From Accumulibacter sp036625275 (GTDB lineage Bacteria; Pseudomonadota; Gammaproteobacteria; Burkholderiales; Rhodocyclaceae), in assembly GCF_036625275.1 (NCBI RefSeq), contig NZ_JAZKUD010000004.1:1-64000 (forward strand): DNA of 64,000 bases, given 5' to 3'. The position numbers and the translations under genes are program-made. Below are positions 1 to 7,136 of this stretch, piece by piece. The notes under the pieces were generated by a model, which was given only the letters and a program-made list of their open reading frames with translations, searched no databases and was not told the DNA's origin. Positions within the stretch are counted from its first letter, which is position 1; each line of letters starts with the position of its first letter.

Positions 1-221
1 TTGGCCCAGGCACCGCCTCCGCCCGCGCGGTTGGCCCAGGCGCCCGCCTCGGCGTCCGGCACAGCACCCAGTTTCAACATTGCCCCACCGAAGAGGGCGC
101 TGCCGATGACGACCTTGGACCACTTGTTGAGACTGCGGAGGAAGTCCCTCCGCCCCATCAACATCGTGTCGTCGGCTGTATTGTCGTCAGTTCCCTGCTG
201 TGATTTCATGTCGTCGTTCAT
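1..221 (-). CDS. Partial glycine-rich WAN-repeat peptide, probable radical-SAM cyclophane RiPP precursor (GrrA/OscA-like)
   Basis: The first 73 residues are in the window; the rest lies beyond the left edge. The start is the ATG at 221, with a GAGG ribosome-binding site about 6 bases upstream. A polar N-terminus (MNDDMKSQQGTDD) is followed by a twin-arginine-like motif GRRDFLRSL, a hydrophobic stretch (VVIGSALFGGAMLKLGAV) and an Ala-rich segment. After it come repeats of the form GAWANRAGGG, two W-A-N triplets being visible. Aromatic-X-Asn triplets in glycine-rich tails are the substrate pattern of three-residue cyclophane-forming radical SAM enzymes (the GrrM/OscB group). The modifying enzyme would be expected just beyond position 1. 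The family assignment is inferred from the motif; the peptide and its repeats are directly visible. It follows the NTF2-like gene on the same strand, 134 bases away. Confidence 0.6.
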   Translation of the reverse strand, partial: MNDDMKSQQGTDDNTADDTMLMGRRDFLRSLNKWSKVVIGSALFGGAMLKLGAVPDAEAGAWANRAGGGGAWA

Positions 222-355
222 GTTCAACCTCGGTTTCCTGCTTGCAAAAATCCGGCCATGGCCCCGTAAGAACTGGTCTCAAACCAGAGGCAAAGTATCA
301 TGCGGATCGGTTCGACGGCCTCATGCGCTTCACTCAGATGCTTTCGCCGGCCCTG

Positions 356-835
356 CTACTCGGCACCTAGCCGGGAAAAGTGCACGCTGACAAAACGCCA
401 CTGGCCTTTCTCCTTTTGCAAGGTTCCGGACATGTTGAAGGCGCGTTCCCGCGTTTCCTGGTCGATGGGGGCTTTCATCGTGGTGGTCATCGCAAACCAG
501 GCGATGTTACCGCTCGCACCGGTTGAAATCCACTGGTTGCTAAAGCTGATGCTGTTCGGCTTGAACTTGGTAAAGAACTGAGCGTAGGCAGCGGAGATCC
601 CTTCCCCGCCCAGATAGGCTTCGCCAGCACCGGTACCCAACAGGACGGCACCGGGCGCCGAGGAATAGGTCGCCATCACGCCCTCGAGATCCTGCGCGTC
701 AAACGCCTTGTTGTGACGTTCCACTAAGGACTGCACCCCGGGCAAGGGGTCTGTTTTCGGGGACTCCGCCAGACAGGGAGAAACCATTGCCCCACAAACA
801 GCCGTCACCAGGACGAAGCTCCGCATCGCAGACAT
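356..835 (-). CDS. Secreted NTF2/SnoaL-like (DUF4440-type) protein
   Basis: A 159-residue protein with a signal peptide (SFVLVTAVCGAMVSPCLAES, cleavage near residue 22) and one small NTF2-like cone domain (VERHNKAFDAQDLEGVMATY, then a tryptophan-rich beta region ending WRFVSVHFSRL). That fold is used by SgcJ/SnoaL/DUF4440 proteins as an enzyme or ligand-binding pocket; the substrate cannot be deduced. The ATG at 835 is chosen because an AAGGAGAT site lies 5 bases upstream; a TTG three bases further up would be too close to it. It is the first gene of a likely minus-strand transcript with the WAN-repeat peptide, so a role in the maturation or export of that peptide is possible but unproven. 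Confidence 0.75.
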   Translation of the reverse strand: MSAMRSFVLVTAVCGAMVSPCLAESPKTDPLPGVQSLVERHNKAFDAQDLEGVMATYSSAPGAVLLGTGAGEAYLGGEGISAAYAQFFTKFKPNSISFSNQWISTGASGNIAWFAMTTTMKAPIDQETRERAFNMSGTLQKEKGQWRFVSVHFSRLGAE

Positions 836-1056
836 CAATGATCTCCTTTCGTAATCAGGCTGCTTGGAAAATTACCGGCTGAATCGGCTCGAAAAGTCCA
901 GGCCTGAACACAATCGATGCGTTACGTTCCCGACCCAAGACGACGGCTAATCAACACCCCTTGAAGGGTAGAAGACGCGAAGGGAAAACACAAGACAATT
1001 TTTCGGCGGTGTCCGTGTGAGCTTCCCTCGGTTTTTCGTCTGCCAAAGGGTAGGTT

Positions 1057-1947
1057 TCATGCGACCAGTTTTCCTTCCTGTTGCCCGCTGAGCCAAGCCG
1101 CCAGGAACTGCGTTGGCGACTTGTAGCCGAGGGTCGAATGCTGCCGTTTTCTGTTGTAAAAGACCTCGATGTATTCAAAGGCCGCAGCTTTGATCCCGGC
1201 GTGTGTGGCGTAGCGAACGCCATGGACCCGCTCGTTTTTGAAGCGGTTGAACCCGCTCTCCGTCGGTGCGTTATCCCAGCAGTTCCCTTTTCGGCTCATC
1301 GAGCAAATCATGCCGTATTCCTTGAGCTTGTCCTGAAACGCGTGACTGGCGTACTGGTTTCCCCGGTCGGAGGGGTGCAGCAACCCCGGCGCTGGTTTCT
1401 TGCGGAACCAGGCCAGGGTCAGCGCATCGGTCACGATGTCCGCGGTCATGTGGGGCTTGAGCGACCCGCCGACGACTTCGCGGTTGAACAGGTCGAGCAC
1501 GATGGCCAGGTAGAGCCAACCTTCATCTGTCCACAGATACGTGATGTCCGACGTCCAGACTTGATTCGGCGCCGCCGGTGTGAAGTTTCTGGAGAGAAGG
1601 TTCTCTGCTACTGGCAGACCATGCCTGGAGTCCGTCGTGACCTGGTAGCGCCGCTTGTGGCGGGCGCGGATGCCGTTGTCGCGCATCAGCCGTTCGACCC
1701 GTTCCTGACTGGCCGAGAAGCCTCGGGTGCGCAACTCGCGCGTCATGCGCGGGCTGCCGTAGGCTCCTTTGAGTTCGACATGAATCGAGCAGATCAGCGC
1801 CAGCATCTGGCGGTCGGTCAGGCGCTGACGATCCGGCCTGCCGCCACGCTTCCAGGCACGATAGCCGCTGATGCTGACATCGAGCACGTCACACCTTTCG
1901 GTCAGTGCAAACGCATTTCCCTGCTCGGCAATCCAGGCGTCCTTCAT
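1057..1947 (-). CDS. IS3-family transposase OrfB (DDE integrase domain)
   Basis: 296 residues. It contains the HTH_21 region (LKGAYGSPRMTRELRTRGF) and an rve integrase core with all three catalytic acids: Asp in TSDITYLW, Asp in HPSDRGNQYAS and Glu in WDNAPTESGFNRFKNE. The C-terminus YNRKRQHSTLGYKSP is typical of the family. Its ATG overlaps the orfA stop by four bases, and it can also be made as an OrfAB fusion by -1 slippage at the A7 run. The gene looks intact, so the element may still be active. The catalytic acids and the overlap are seen; activity is inferred. Confidence 0.95.
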   Translation of the reverse strand: MKDAWIAEQGNAFALTERCDVLDVSISGYRAWKRGGRPDRQRLTDRQMLALICSIHVELKGAYGSPRMTRELRTRGFSASQERVERLMRDNGIRARHKRRYQVTTDSRHGLPVAENLLSRNFTPAAPNQVWTSDITYLWTDEGWLYLAIVLDLFNREVVGGSLKPHMTADIVTDALTLAWFRKKPAPGLLHPSDRGNQYASHAFQDKLKEYGMICSMSRKGNCWDNAPTESGFNRFKNERVHGVRYATHAGIKAAAFEYIEVFYNRKRQHSTLGYKSPTQFLAAWLSGQQEGKLVA

Positions 1948-2234
1948 AGAGCATCCTTCGCGAAGTACGCCGTCGCTTTTTTTAGTATTTCGTTCTCCCG
2001 CTTGAGACGGCCATTTTCGGCTCGCAGCCTGGAGAGCTCCCTCTCTTCGGGTGTGACCACTTTGCTCCCCGCTCCAGTGAGCTTGCCTTCTGCTGACGCT
2101 TTTATCCAGTTACGCAAGGTCTGGTCGCCCAGCCCAAGTTCCTTGACCACGGCACTGATGCTCTGACCATCCTTGACCCGTTTGACCGCCAGTTCCTTGA
2201 ATTCGGTCGTATAGGCTTGCTTCGGTATCTTCAT
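1944..2234 (-). CDS. IS3-family transposase OrfA (HTH and leucine zipper)
   Basis: 96 residues. An N-terminal helix-turn-helix of the HTH_8 type (YTTEFKELAVKRVKDGQSIS...LGLGDQTLRNW) recognises the inverted repeats. It is followed by a heptad-repeat coiled coil (LSRLRAENGRLKRENEILKK) for multimerisation. The programmed frameshift run overlaps the codons for LKK near the C-terminus. The start ATG at 2234 lies about 67 bases inside the right inverted repeat, as usual for IS3 elements. Confidence 0.95.
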   Translation of the reverse strand: MKIPKQAYTTEFKELAVKRVKDGQSISAVVKELGLGDQTLRNWIKASAEGKLTGAGSKVVTPEERELSRLRAENGRLKRENEILKKATAYFAKDAL

Positions 2235-2332
2235 GTCTTGCCTTCCAAAAGTGACTCAATTTTAGGTCACCCTGGGCAGACGAAATTTCGGGGGAAGCTC
2301 AGGTCTCGCATCGTGCAAATTGCGTGCTCGAC

Positions 2333-3376
2333 TCAGCGCAGATTTCCAGGGTACGTGCTCAAGCCGCCACCCGCCGCTGCCCGCTGCAGACGGTCGGCAA
2401 CCGCCGCCCAGACGGGCGTTGCCGGAATCTCCTCGACGAGGATCAGCTCGGCGTCGGCCTGGTCCAGTTCACGCAGGGCGGCGTAGAGCGCACTGGCGTA
2501 AGCGCGGGGATTGGCCGGCAGGCGGCGGCAGGCGTGTGCTGCCAGTGTGGCGGGCAAGCGACTGTGACAGAGTACGGCGCAGCGCTGACCCGTGCGCTGC
2601 AGAAGGTCGATGACCTCGACAAGGCGCGCGCATGGGAGCAGGCGCAGTGGCGTCGTTGGCGCGTAGTGCGCGGCCAGCGAACCGGAAACCCGCGGCATGC
2701 CGCCATCCGGCGGACGGGTGACGATCTGCGGCATGACGCCGATGACCGTCGCAATCTGTTCGTGCGTGATCCGCCCTGGGCGCAGCAGACGCGGTGGCAG
2801 CGACTCACCGGGGGTCAGGTCGAGAATCGTCGACTCGATGCCGACCGGGCAGCGACCGCCGTCGAGGATCAGGGGGACGGCGTCGCCGAGTTCCTCGCGC
2901 ACATGCGCGGCCGCGGTTGGGCTGATGCGGCCGAAGCGGTTGGCCGAGGGTGCGGCGATGCCGCCCATGCCGGCCAGCCCGCCGCCGGCACGGGCATAGG
3001 CGCGCAGCAGGTCCAGTGCCAGGGGGTGCGCCGGCACCCGCAGGCCGACACTGTCCTGACCGCCGGTGACGACCTTCGGGACTGCCGCCGCGCACTTGAG
3101 GATCAGGGTCAGCGGGCCGGGCCAGAAGGCTTCCGCGAGTTCCCAGGCGACGCTGGGAATGTCCCGCGCCCAGCGGTCGAGATAGCCGTCAGCCGGCAGA
3201 TGGACGATCAGCGGGTGATCGGCCGGCCGCCGCTTGGCCGCAAAGATCCGGGCGACGGCGGCCGGGTTGGCGGCGTCGGCGCCGAGGCCATAGACCGTCT
3301 CGGTCGGAAAGGCGACCAGTTCGCCGGCTTGCAGCAGCGCTACGGCACGATCGAGGTCGTTTTTTTCAGGGCGCAT
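2333..3376 (-). CDS. tsaC: Second copy of Sua5/TsaC, L-threonylcarbamoyladenylate synthase (duplicated)
   Basis: 347 residues, identical to the copy at 16367-17395 except at the C-terminus. There the frame runs on to GGGLSTYPGNLR because the duplication ends at about 2363. The N-terminal YrdC domain (AFPTETVYGLGADA, KRRPADHPLIVHL) and the C-terminal Sua5 domain (SGSLAAHYAPTTPLRL) are both whole, so the protein should work. The family makes threonylcarbamoyl-AMP from threonine, bicarbonate and ATP for tRNA t6A modification. Upstream lies only a purK remnant, so the purK promoter that drives the other copy is missing. It is part of a 1.13-kb direct repeat that brackets the defence island. Expression is uncertain. 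Confidence 0.85.
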   Translation of the reverse strand: MRPEKNDLDRAVALLQAGELVAFPTETVYGLGADAANPAAVARIFAAKRRPADHPLIVHLPADGYLDRWARDIPSVAWELAEAFWPGPLTLILKCAAAVPKVVTGGQDSVGLRVPAHPLALDLLRAYARAGGGLAGMGGIAAPSANRFGRISPTAAAHVREELGDAVPLILDGGRCPVGIESTILDLTPGESLPPRLLRPGRITHEQIATVIGVMPQIVTRPPDGGMPRVSGSLAAHYAPTTPLRLLPCARLVEVIDLLQRTGQRCAVLCHSRLPATLAAHACRRLPANPRAYASALYAALRELDQADAELILVEEIPATPVWAAVADRLQRAAAGGGLSTYPGNLR

Positions 3377-3500
3377 CGACGATCCCGATTGCGGCGCGCG
3401 CGGCCATCGCGACTTGCCGGGCACGTTCCGGGTCACTATCGAGAACGGTGAAGTGTCCCATCTTGCGACCGGGGCGGGCGTGATGCTTGCCGTAGAGATG
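2363..3500. repeat. Direct repeat copy 1 (sua5 plus purK 3' end)
   Basis: About 1.13 kb that matches 16382-17519 in the same orientation at a constant offset of 14,019 bases. By eye, 2369-3500 is identical, and one mismatch lies just outside at 2368. Such high identity points to recent duplication. The two copies enclose the hsd island. Confidence 0.93.
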
Positions 3501-3527
3501 GAGACAAAGAACTCGACAGCCAGAGTG
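3366..3527 (-). pseudogene. purK: purK 3' remnant with internal deletion
   Basis: The last 45 codons of purK (LYGKHHARPGRKMGHFTVLD to GIVDAP) are kept up to position 3500. Upstream the sequence then jumps to a 25-base match with purK 17781-17805 (encoding LAVEFFV), so about 260 bases are missing. Further upstream all similarity to purK ends. The fragment cannot make a functional ATP-grasp enzyme. It shows that this copy, not 16367-18542, is the derived one. Confidence 0.85.
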
Positions 3528-3581
3528 TATGCTGTAATCACATGCAGTTATCGACATCTCGAATGCTCAATCCGAATCCCC

Positions 3582-4020
3582 ATGGCTACCGCCTGCGCGC
3601 CCGCTCGCACTGCGGTCTATCGCCGTCGCCGGCCCGAACGTACCGTGCTCTATCGCACCGTGCAGACGCACCTCACTACCTGGTTCGAATCCCTTGTGAC
3701 CGTCGGCAGGGCGCTGCGGGTCTGGCGTATGTGGAACGGGAGTTCCGCCGCTCTTTCGACTGCGGGATTCTCGCCAATGGTTTTGCCCTCGCCCGAGGCG
3801 CCCAGTGCGGTCACGATTTTCTCTTCGCCTGGTCATGCAAAGGTCGTGGTGTCTGTCCCGCTGGCAACCCCCGGCGAATGGTCGAAACCGCTGCCCATCT
3901 GGCCGACCCCGTTTTTCCGCCGTTGCCGATTCGCCAGTGGGTGCTGTTGGTTCCCAAGCGTCTGCGTTTTTCCCCTCAAACATGATCCGGCGATCGAGAC
4001 GCTGGCGCTGCGCATTTCTC
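3582..4020 (+). pseudogene. Frameshifted remnant of an IS91-type (Y2) transposase
   Basis: Pieces in different frames read like the N-terminus of an IS91/IS801 transposase. First RPERTVLYRTVQTHLTTWFE, then in a second frame AYVEREFRR, a CGHDFLFAWSCKGRGVCP zinc-finger-like block and RRMVETAAHLADPVFPPLP, then RQWVLLVPKRLRF, and in a third frame HDPAIETLALRI. At least two frameshifts are needed and the catalytic tyrosine part is missing. The family call rests on recalled conservation of these motifs; the fragmentation is seen directly. It abuts the atpA scar. Confidence 0.65.
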
Positions 4021-4024
4021 GCGA

Positions 4025-4312
4025 TTGGAGGCTGGCGTCGACGTCAAAATCCGGCGCGGCCGGCTGCCGCGGGAGATCCTCAAGCAGGAACGCCTCGCAC
4101 CTCTGTCGCCGGAACAGCAGCTGGCCTGGCTGGTCGCCTACCACGACGAGAGAGCATTCGACGCCTTGGCGGGTGCGGCGGTCCAGGAGCTGCTGGCGAG
4201 ACTGCTGCATCAGGCGGCGGCTGGGGCGCCCAGGCTGGCTGCGGGCTGGGATGCGTGGCGGGAGGCCATCGCCGGCTGGTTGCGGGAGGCGGGCGATGAG
4301 CCACTGGTGTGA
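4025..4312 (+). pseudogene. atpA: C-terminal remnant of an N-type ATPase alpha subunit
   Basis: The reading frame EAGVDVKIRRG..LPREILKQERLAPLSPEQQLAWLVAYHDERAFDAL has the shape of the F1 alpha C-terminal domain (compare the LDHGERVTELMKQ...MSVAQQ region of classical alpha subunits). It ends GWLREAGDEPLV, directly overlapping the start of an atpG-like reading frame, as in N-ATPase operons. Nothing of the nucleotide-binding domain is present. This is a scar left where the island joins. The assignment to the N-type rather than the ordinary F-type is an inference from the gamma-like sequence that follows. Confidence 0.6.
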
Positions 4313-4337
4313 GATTGCCAGACGACTGGAAGCGCTG
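4278..4337. repeat. 60-bp direct repeat flanking the hsd cluster, left copy
   Basis: Matches 16009-16068 at 53 of 60 positions in the same orientation. It covers the end of the atpA remnant and the first 14 codons of the atpG remnant. Together with the right copy it exactly brackets the seven-gene defence cluster, so it may mark the original integration junction. Confidence 0.8.
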
Positions 4338-4367
4338 TCCGATACACTAACAGCCTCAACGTGCTGA
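4296..4367 (+). pseudogene. atpG: N-terminal remnant of an N-type ATPase gamma subunit (copy 1)
   Basis: ATG at 4296 opens MSHWCEIARRLEALSDTLTA and stops after 23 codons. It is the diverged twin of the frame at 16027 (MSRRREIARRLEALNDIGGI), which resembles gamma-subunit N-termini (charged helix, then LSAMKGLALMETR). The hsdR gene starts 17 bases after this stop. Confidence 0.6.
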
Positions 4368-4383
4368 ACCGGGAGAGTAAGGA

Positions 4384-7116
4384 GTGGCATCAGCCGAGCG
4401 CAGCGAAGCTTCAACCCGCACTGAACTGATCGACGCCCAGCTGGCGCGCGCCGGTTGGTCGAAGAGCCGACGAACACTCGTTGAAGAAATGATCCTGCAT
4501 GTCGAGCAACCCGATAGCGCGTATCGTCATGGGCAGTTTGCCGATTACGTTCTGCTGGGTTCCGATGGTCAGCCTCTGGCCGTTGTTGAGGCCAAGCGAA
4601 CGTTTCGCGATGAACTCGTGGGTAAACGCCAGGCTGCCGATTACGCGTCTGCGATCAAGGCCCGGTTCGGAATCAATCCGTTCGTTTTTCTTACCAATGG
4701 CAAGGAAATCCAGTTCTGGGATCTCGATCGCTACCCGCCGAGAAAGATCGGCGGCTTTTATACGCGCGACGACCTGGAGAGGCTTAGACACCAGCAGCGG
4801 CATGCACAGCCGCTCCAAGACGTCGCGATCAACCCTGGCATCGCCGGTCGGGACTACCAGAACGAGGCGATCCGCCGCGTCACCGAAGGCATTGATGCCG
4901 CCAAACGCCGATTCCTGCTGGTCATGGCCACTGGCACCGGCAAGACCCGCACAACCATAGCCCTGGTCGACACCTTGCTGCGTGCCAGACGAGTGCAGCG
5001 TGTGCTGTTCCTCGCCGACCGGCGCGAACTCGTTCGCCAGGCCATGTCGGAGTTCAAGTCGTATCTTCCGAACGAGAGTCTCGCGCGCATCGAGAACGGC
5101 GAAACCTCTGGAGCACGCATCCAGTTCTCGACCTACCCCAGCATGATGCGGGTGTACGATCGCCTGTCCGTCGGGTATTACGATCTGATCATCGCTGACG
5201 AGAGCCATCGCTCGATCTACCAGCGCTACAAGGCCATCTTCGATCACTTTGACGCCATCCAGCTGGGCCTCACCGCGACGCCGACCGACTACATCGACCA
5301 CAACACTTTCGAACTGTTCGATTGTGGCGACGGCGCACCGACCTACTACTACAGCTACGAGCAGGCCATCGAGGACGGAAACCTCGTCAACTACCGGGTG
5401 CTGGACGCCCAGACCCACTTCCAGCTCAAGGGCATTCAGGGCGACGCACTGCCCGAACCCTTGCAGCAGATGGCTCGCGACCAGGGTGTGGAACTCGACG
5501 AACTCAACTTCGAAGGCAGCGACATCGAGAAAGGCGTCGTCAACCAGGGCACCAACGATGCCATGGTGCGCGAGTTCATGGACAAGAGCCGCAAGGATAT
5601 CCGTGGCCTGCCGCACAAGGCAATCATCTTCGCCGTCAGCCATGCACACGCCAAGCGCTTTTACGAAAGCTTCAACCGGCTTTACCCCGAGCTGCAGCGC
5701 CAGGGCATGGCCGAGATTATCGACAGCCATATGGAACGTGCCGATGCCACGCTTGACGACTTCAAGTACAGAAGCATGCCGCGGGTCGCGATCTCGGTCG
5801 ACATGCTCGATACCGGCATTGACGTGCCGCCCATTCGCAACCTCGTCTTTGCCAAACCGGTTTTCAGCAAGGTCAAGTTCTGGCAAATGATCGGACGCGG
5901 GACCCGCCCGTACACCGACAGGACCACTGGCGAGGTCAAGCAGGACTTTCTGATCATCGACCACTGGAAGAACTTTGCCTGGTTCAAGCTCAAGCCCGAT
6001 GGCGAAGTGGATCACCCTTCCGAGCCGCTACCGGTCAGGCTTTTCCGCTTGCGACTCGAAAAATGGCACTTGCTGCACGCCCAGCGGGAAAACACACAGC
6101 CTGTCGTCGATGAACTGCAGGCGATGTTGGCCGCGCTGCCACGGCAGAGTATCGACGTGCGCCCCCACTGGGACGAACTCGACGCGCTGCTGCAGCAGTG
6201 GCCAGCCCCCAGCCAGGCGGTGCAGGAGCACCTGAGCAAGACCATCGCACCGCTCCTGCGCCTCGCCCCGCTCTGCGGGCTTGATGAACTCCAGTTCCGT
6301 ATCTGGTGCGAACGACTTGGCGTTGCCTGGTTGAAGTCCGATCGGGGAGAACAAGCCAAGGTCAAGGCACGCATCCTGGAAGCCATTGCCAGCCTCGCCG
6401 ACAACATTCCTGCGGTACAACGCGTGCAGGAACAACGTGCCTGGGTTCGCTCGGCAGGCTTCTGGCAGCACCTGGATCTCGCCCGGCTGGCCACGCTGCA
6501 AGGCACCTTTGCGCCCTTGATGCGCTACCGAATTGCGCTGCCCGGCACGACGGTCGAAATCGACCTGCCCGACACCATCACCGAGCGATCCTGGATCATC
6601 TACGGTCCCACCGGGGAGGGGGCCTTTGCCGCAAGCTACCGGGAGCAGGTCGAAGCCCTGGTCCGTCGTCTGGCAGACCAGTTGCCGGAACTGGCCAGGC
6701 TCAAGAAAGGCGAAATCCTTTCGGAGGGCGAACTCGAGCGCGTCAGCCAGACGCTCAACCAGGCCGATCTGTTTGTCACCGAAGACACCTTGCGCAAGGC
6801 CTTTGAGGCGCCGGCCGCGTCACTCGCCGATTTCCTGCGCCACATCCTCTGCCAGGACGCGCACTTGCCGAATCGCGAGGAACGCGTCAATGCCGCGTTC
6901 GATGCCTTCATTGCCCAACACGGCTACCTGCGCGCCAATCAACTCAATTTCCTGCGTGCAGTCAAGGCCGCGGTGATGCGGCATGGCCGCATCACCCGCG
7001 CCGCGCTCAGCGAGCCGCCGCTGTCGCGCGTCGGACGCGTCGAGGCGATCTTTCCCGCGCAGGATATTCAAGAACTCGTCGACTTCGCCAATCGGTTGGA
7101 CACGGAAGCGGCCTGA
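4384..7116 (+). CDS. hsdR: Type I restriction enzyme subunit R (HsdR), EcoEI/type IB-like
   Basis: 910 residues from a GTG at 4384, with GGGAG 8 bases upstream. It is the motor and nuclease of a type I restriction complex. The N-terminal PD-(D/E)xK nuclease has Asp54 (FADYVLL) and Glu69-Lys71 (VVEAK). The SF2 translocase has Walker A ATGTGKT at 182-188 and a DESH box at 272-275, with motif VI near QMIGRGTRPY. The C-terminal 150 residues (AAFDAFIAQHGYLRANQLNF...RVGRVEAIF) match the EcoEI-type R C-terminal domain. All key residues are present. It heads a compact operon with hsdM 20 bases downstream. Its nuclease cuts unmodified DNA after ATP-driven translocation, in complex with HsdM and HsdS. 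Confidence 0.95.
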   Translation: MASAERSEASTRTELIDAQLARAGWSKSRRTLVEEMILHVEQPDSAYRHGQFADYVLLGSDGQPLAVVEAKRTFRDELVGKRQAADYASAIKARFGINPFVFLTNGKEIQFWDLDRYPPRKIGGFYTRDDLERLRHQQRHAQPLQDVAINPGIAGRDYQNEAIRRVTEGIDAAKRRFLLVMATGTGKTRTTIALVDTLLRARRVQRVLFLADRRELVRQAMSEFKSYLPNESLARIENGETSGARIQFSTYPSMMRVYDRLSVGYYDLIIADESHRSIYQRYKAIFDHFDAIQLGLTATPTDYIDHNTFELFDCGDGAPTYYYSYEQAIEDGNLVNYRVLDAQTHFQLKGIQGDALPEPLQQMARDQGVELDELNFEGSDIEKGVVNQGTNDAMVREFMDKSRKDIRGLPHKAIIFAVSHAHAKRFYESFNRLYPELQRQGMAEIIDSHMERADATLDDFKYRSMPRVAISVDMLDTGIDVPPIRNLVFAKPVFSKVKFWQMIGRGTRPYTDRTTGEVKQDFLIIDHWKNFAWFKLKPDGEVDHPSEPLPVRLFRLRLEKWHLLHAQRENTQPVVDELQAMLAALPRQSIDVRPHWDELDALLQQWPAPSQAVQEHLSKTIAPLLRLAPLCGLDELQFRIWCERLGVAWLKSDRGEQAKVKARILEAIASLADNIPAVQRVQEQRAWVRSAGFWQHLDLARLATLQGTFAPLMRYRIALPGTTVEIDLPDTITERSWIIYGPTGEGAFAASYREQVEALVRRLADQLPELARLKKGEILSEGELERVSQTLNQADLFVTEDTLRKAFEAPAASLADFLRHILCQDAHLPNREERVNAAFDAFIAQHGYLRANQLNFLRAVKAAVMRHGRITRAALSEPPLSRVGRVEAIFPAQDIQELVDFANRLDTEAA

Positions 7117-7136
7117 ACCCAACAGGAAAACCTTAG

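Larger units (their letters stand above)
1018..2301 (-). mobile_element. Complete IS3-family insertion sequence
   Basis: The element is 1284 bp and carries overlapping orfA and orfB on the minus strand. The ends are imperfect inverted repeats of about 36 bp, both starting TGAGCTTCCC and sharing TTTCGTCTGCC further in (1018-1053 and the complement of 2266-2301). An A7 run at 1977-1983 near the end of orfA is a typical -1 frameshift site for making the OrfAB transposase. The flanking bases (GTG on the left, GGT on the right) do not form the usual 3-4 bp target duplication. This suggests that one side was rearranged after insertion; the right end abuts the duplicated sua5 segment. Confidence 0.93.

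Noticed and set aside
1081..2166. A 361-codon plus-strand frame through the insertion sequence
   Set aside because: It lies opposite to orfA and orfB, whose catalytic residues and overlap are clear.
4411..6015. A 534-codon open frame antisense to hsdR
   Set aside because: hsdR has complete nuclease and helicase motifs in the other direction; the antisense product has no motif or ribosome site.
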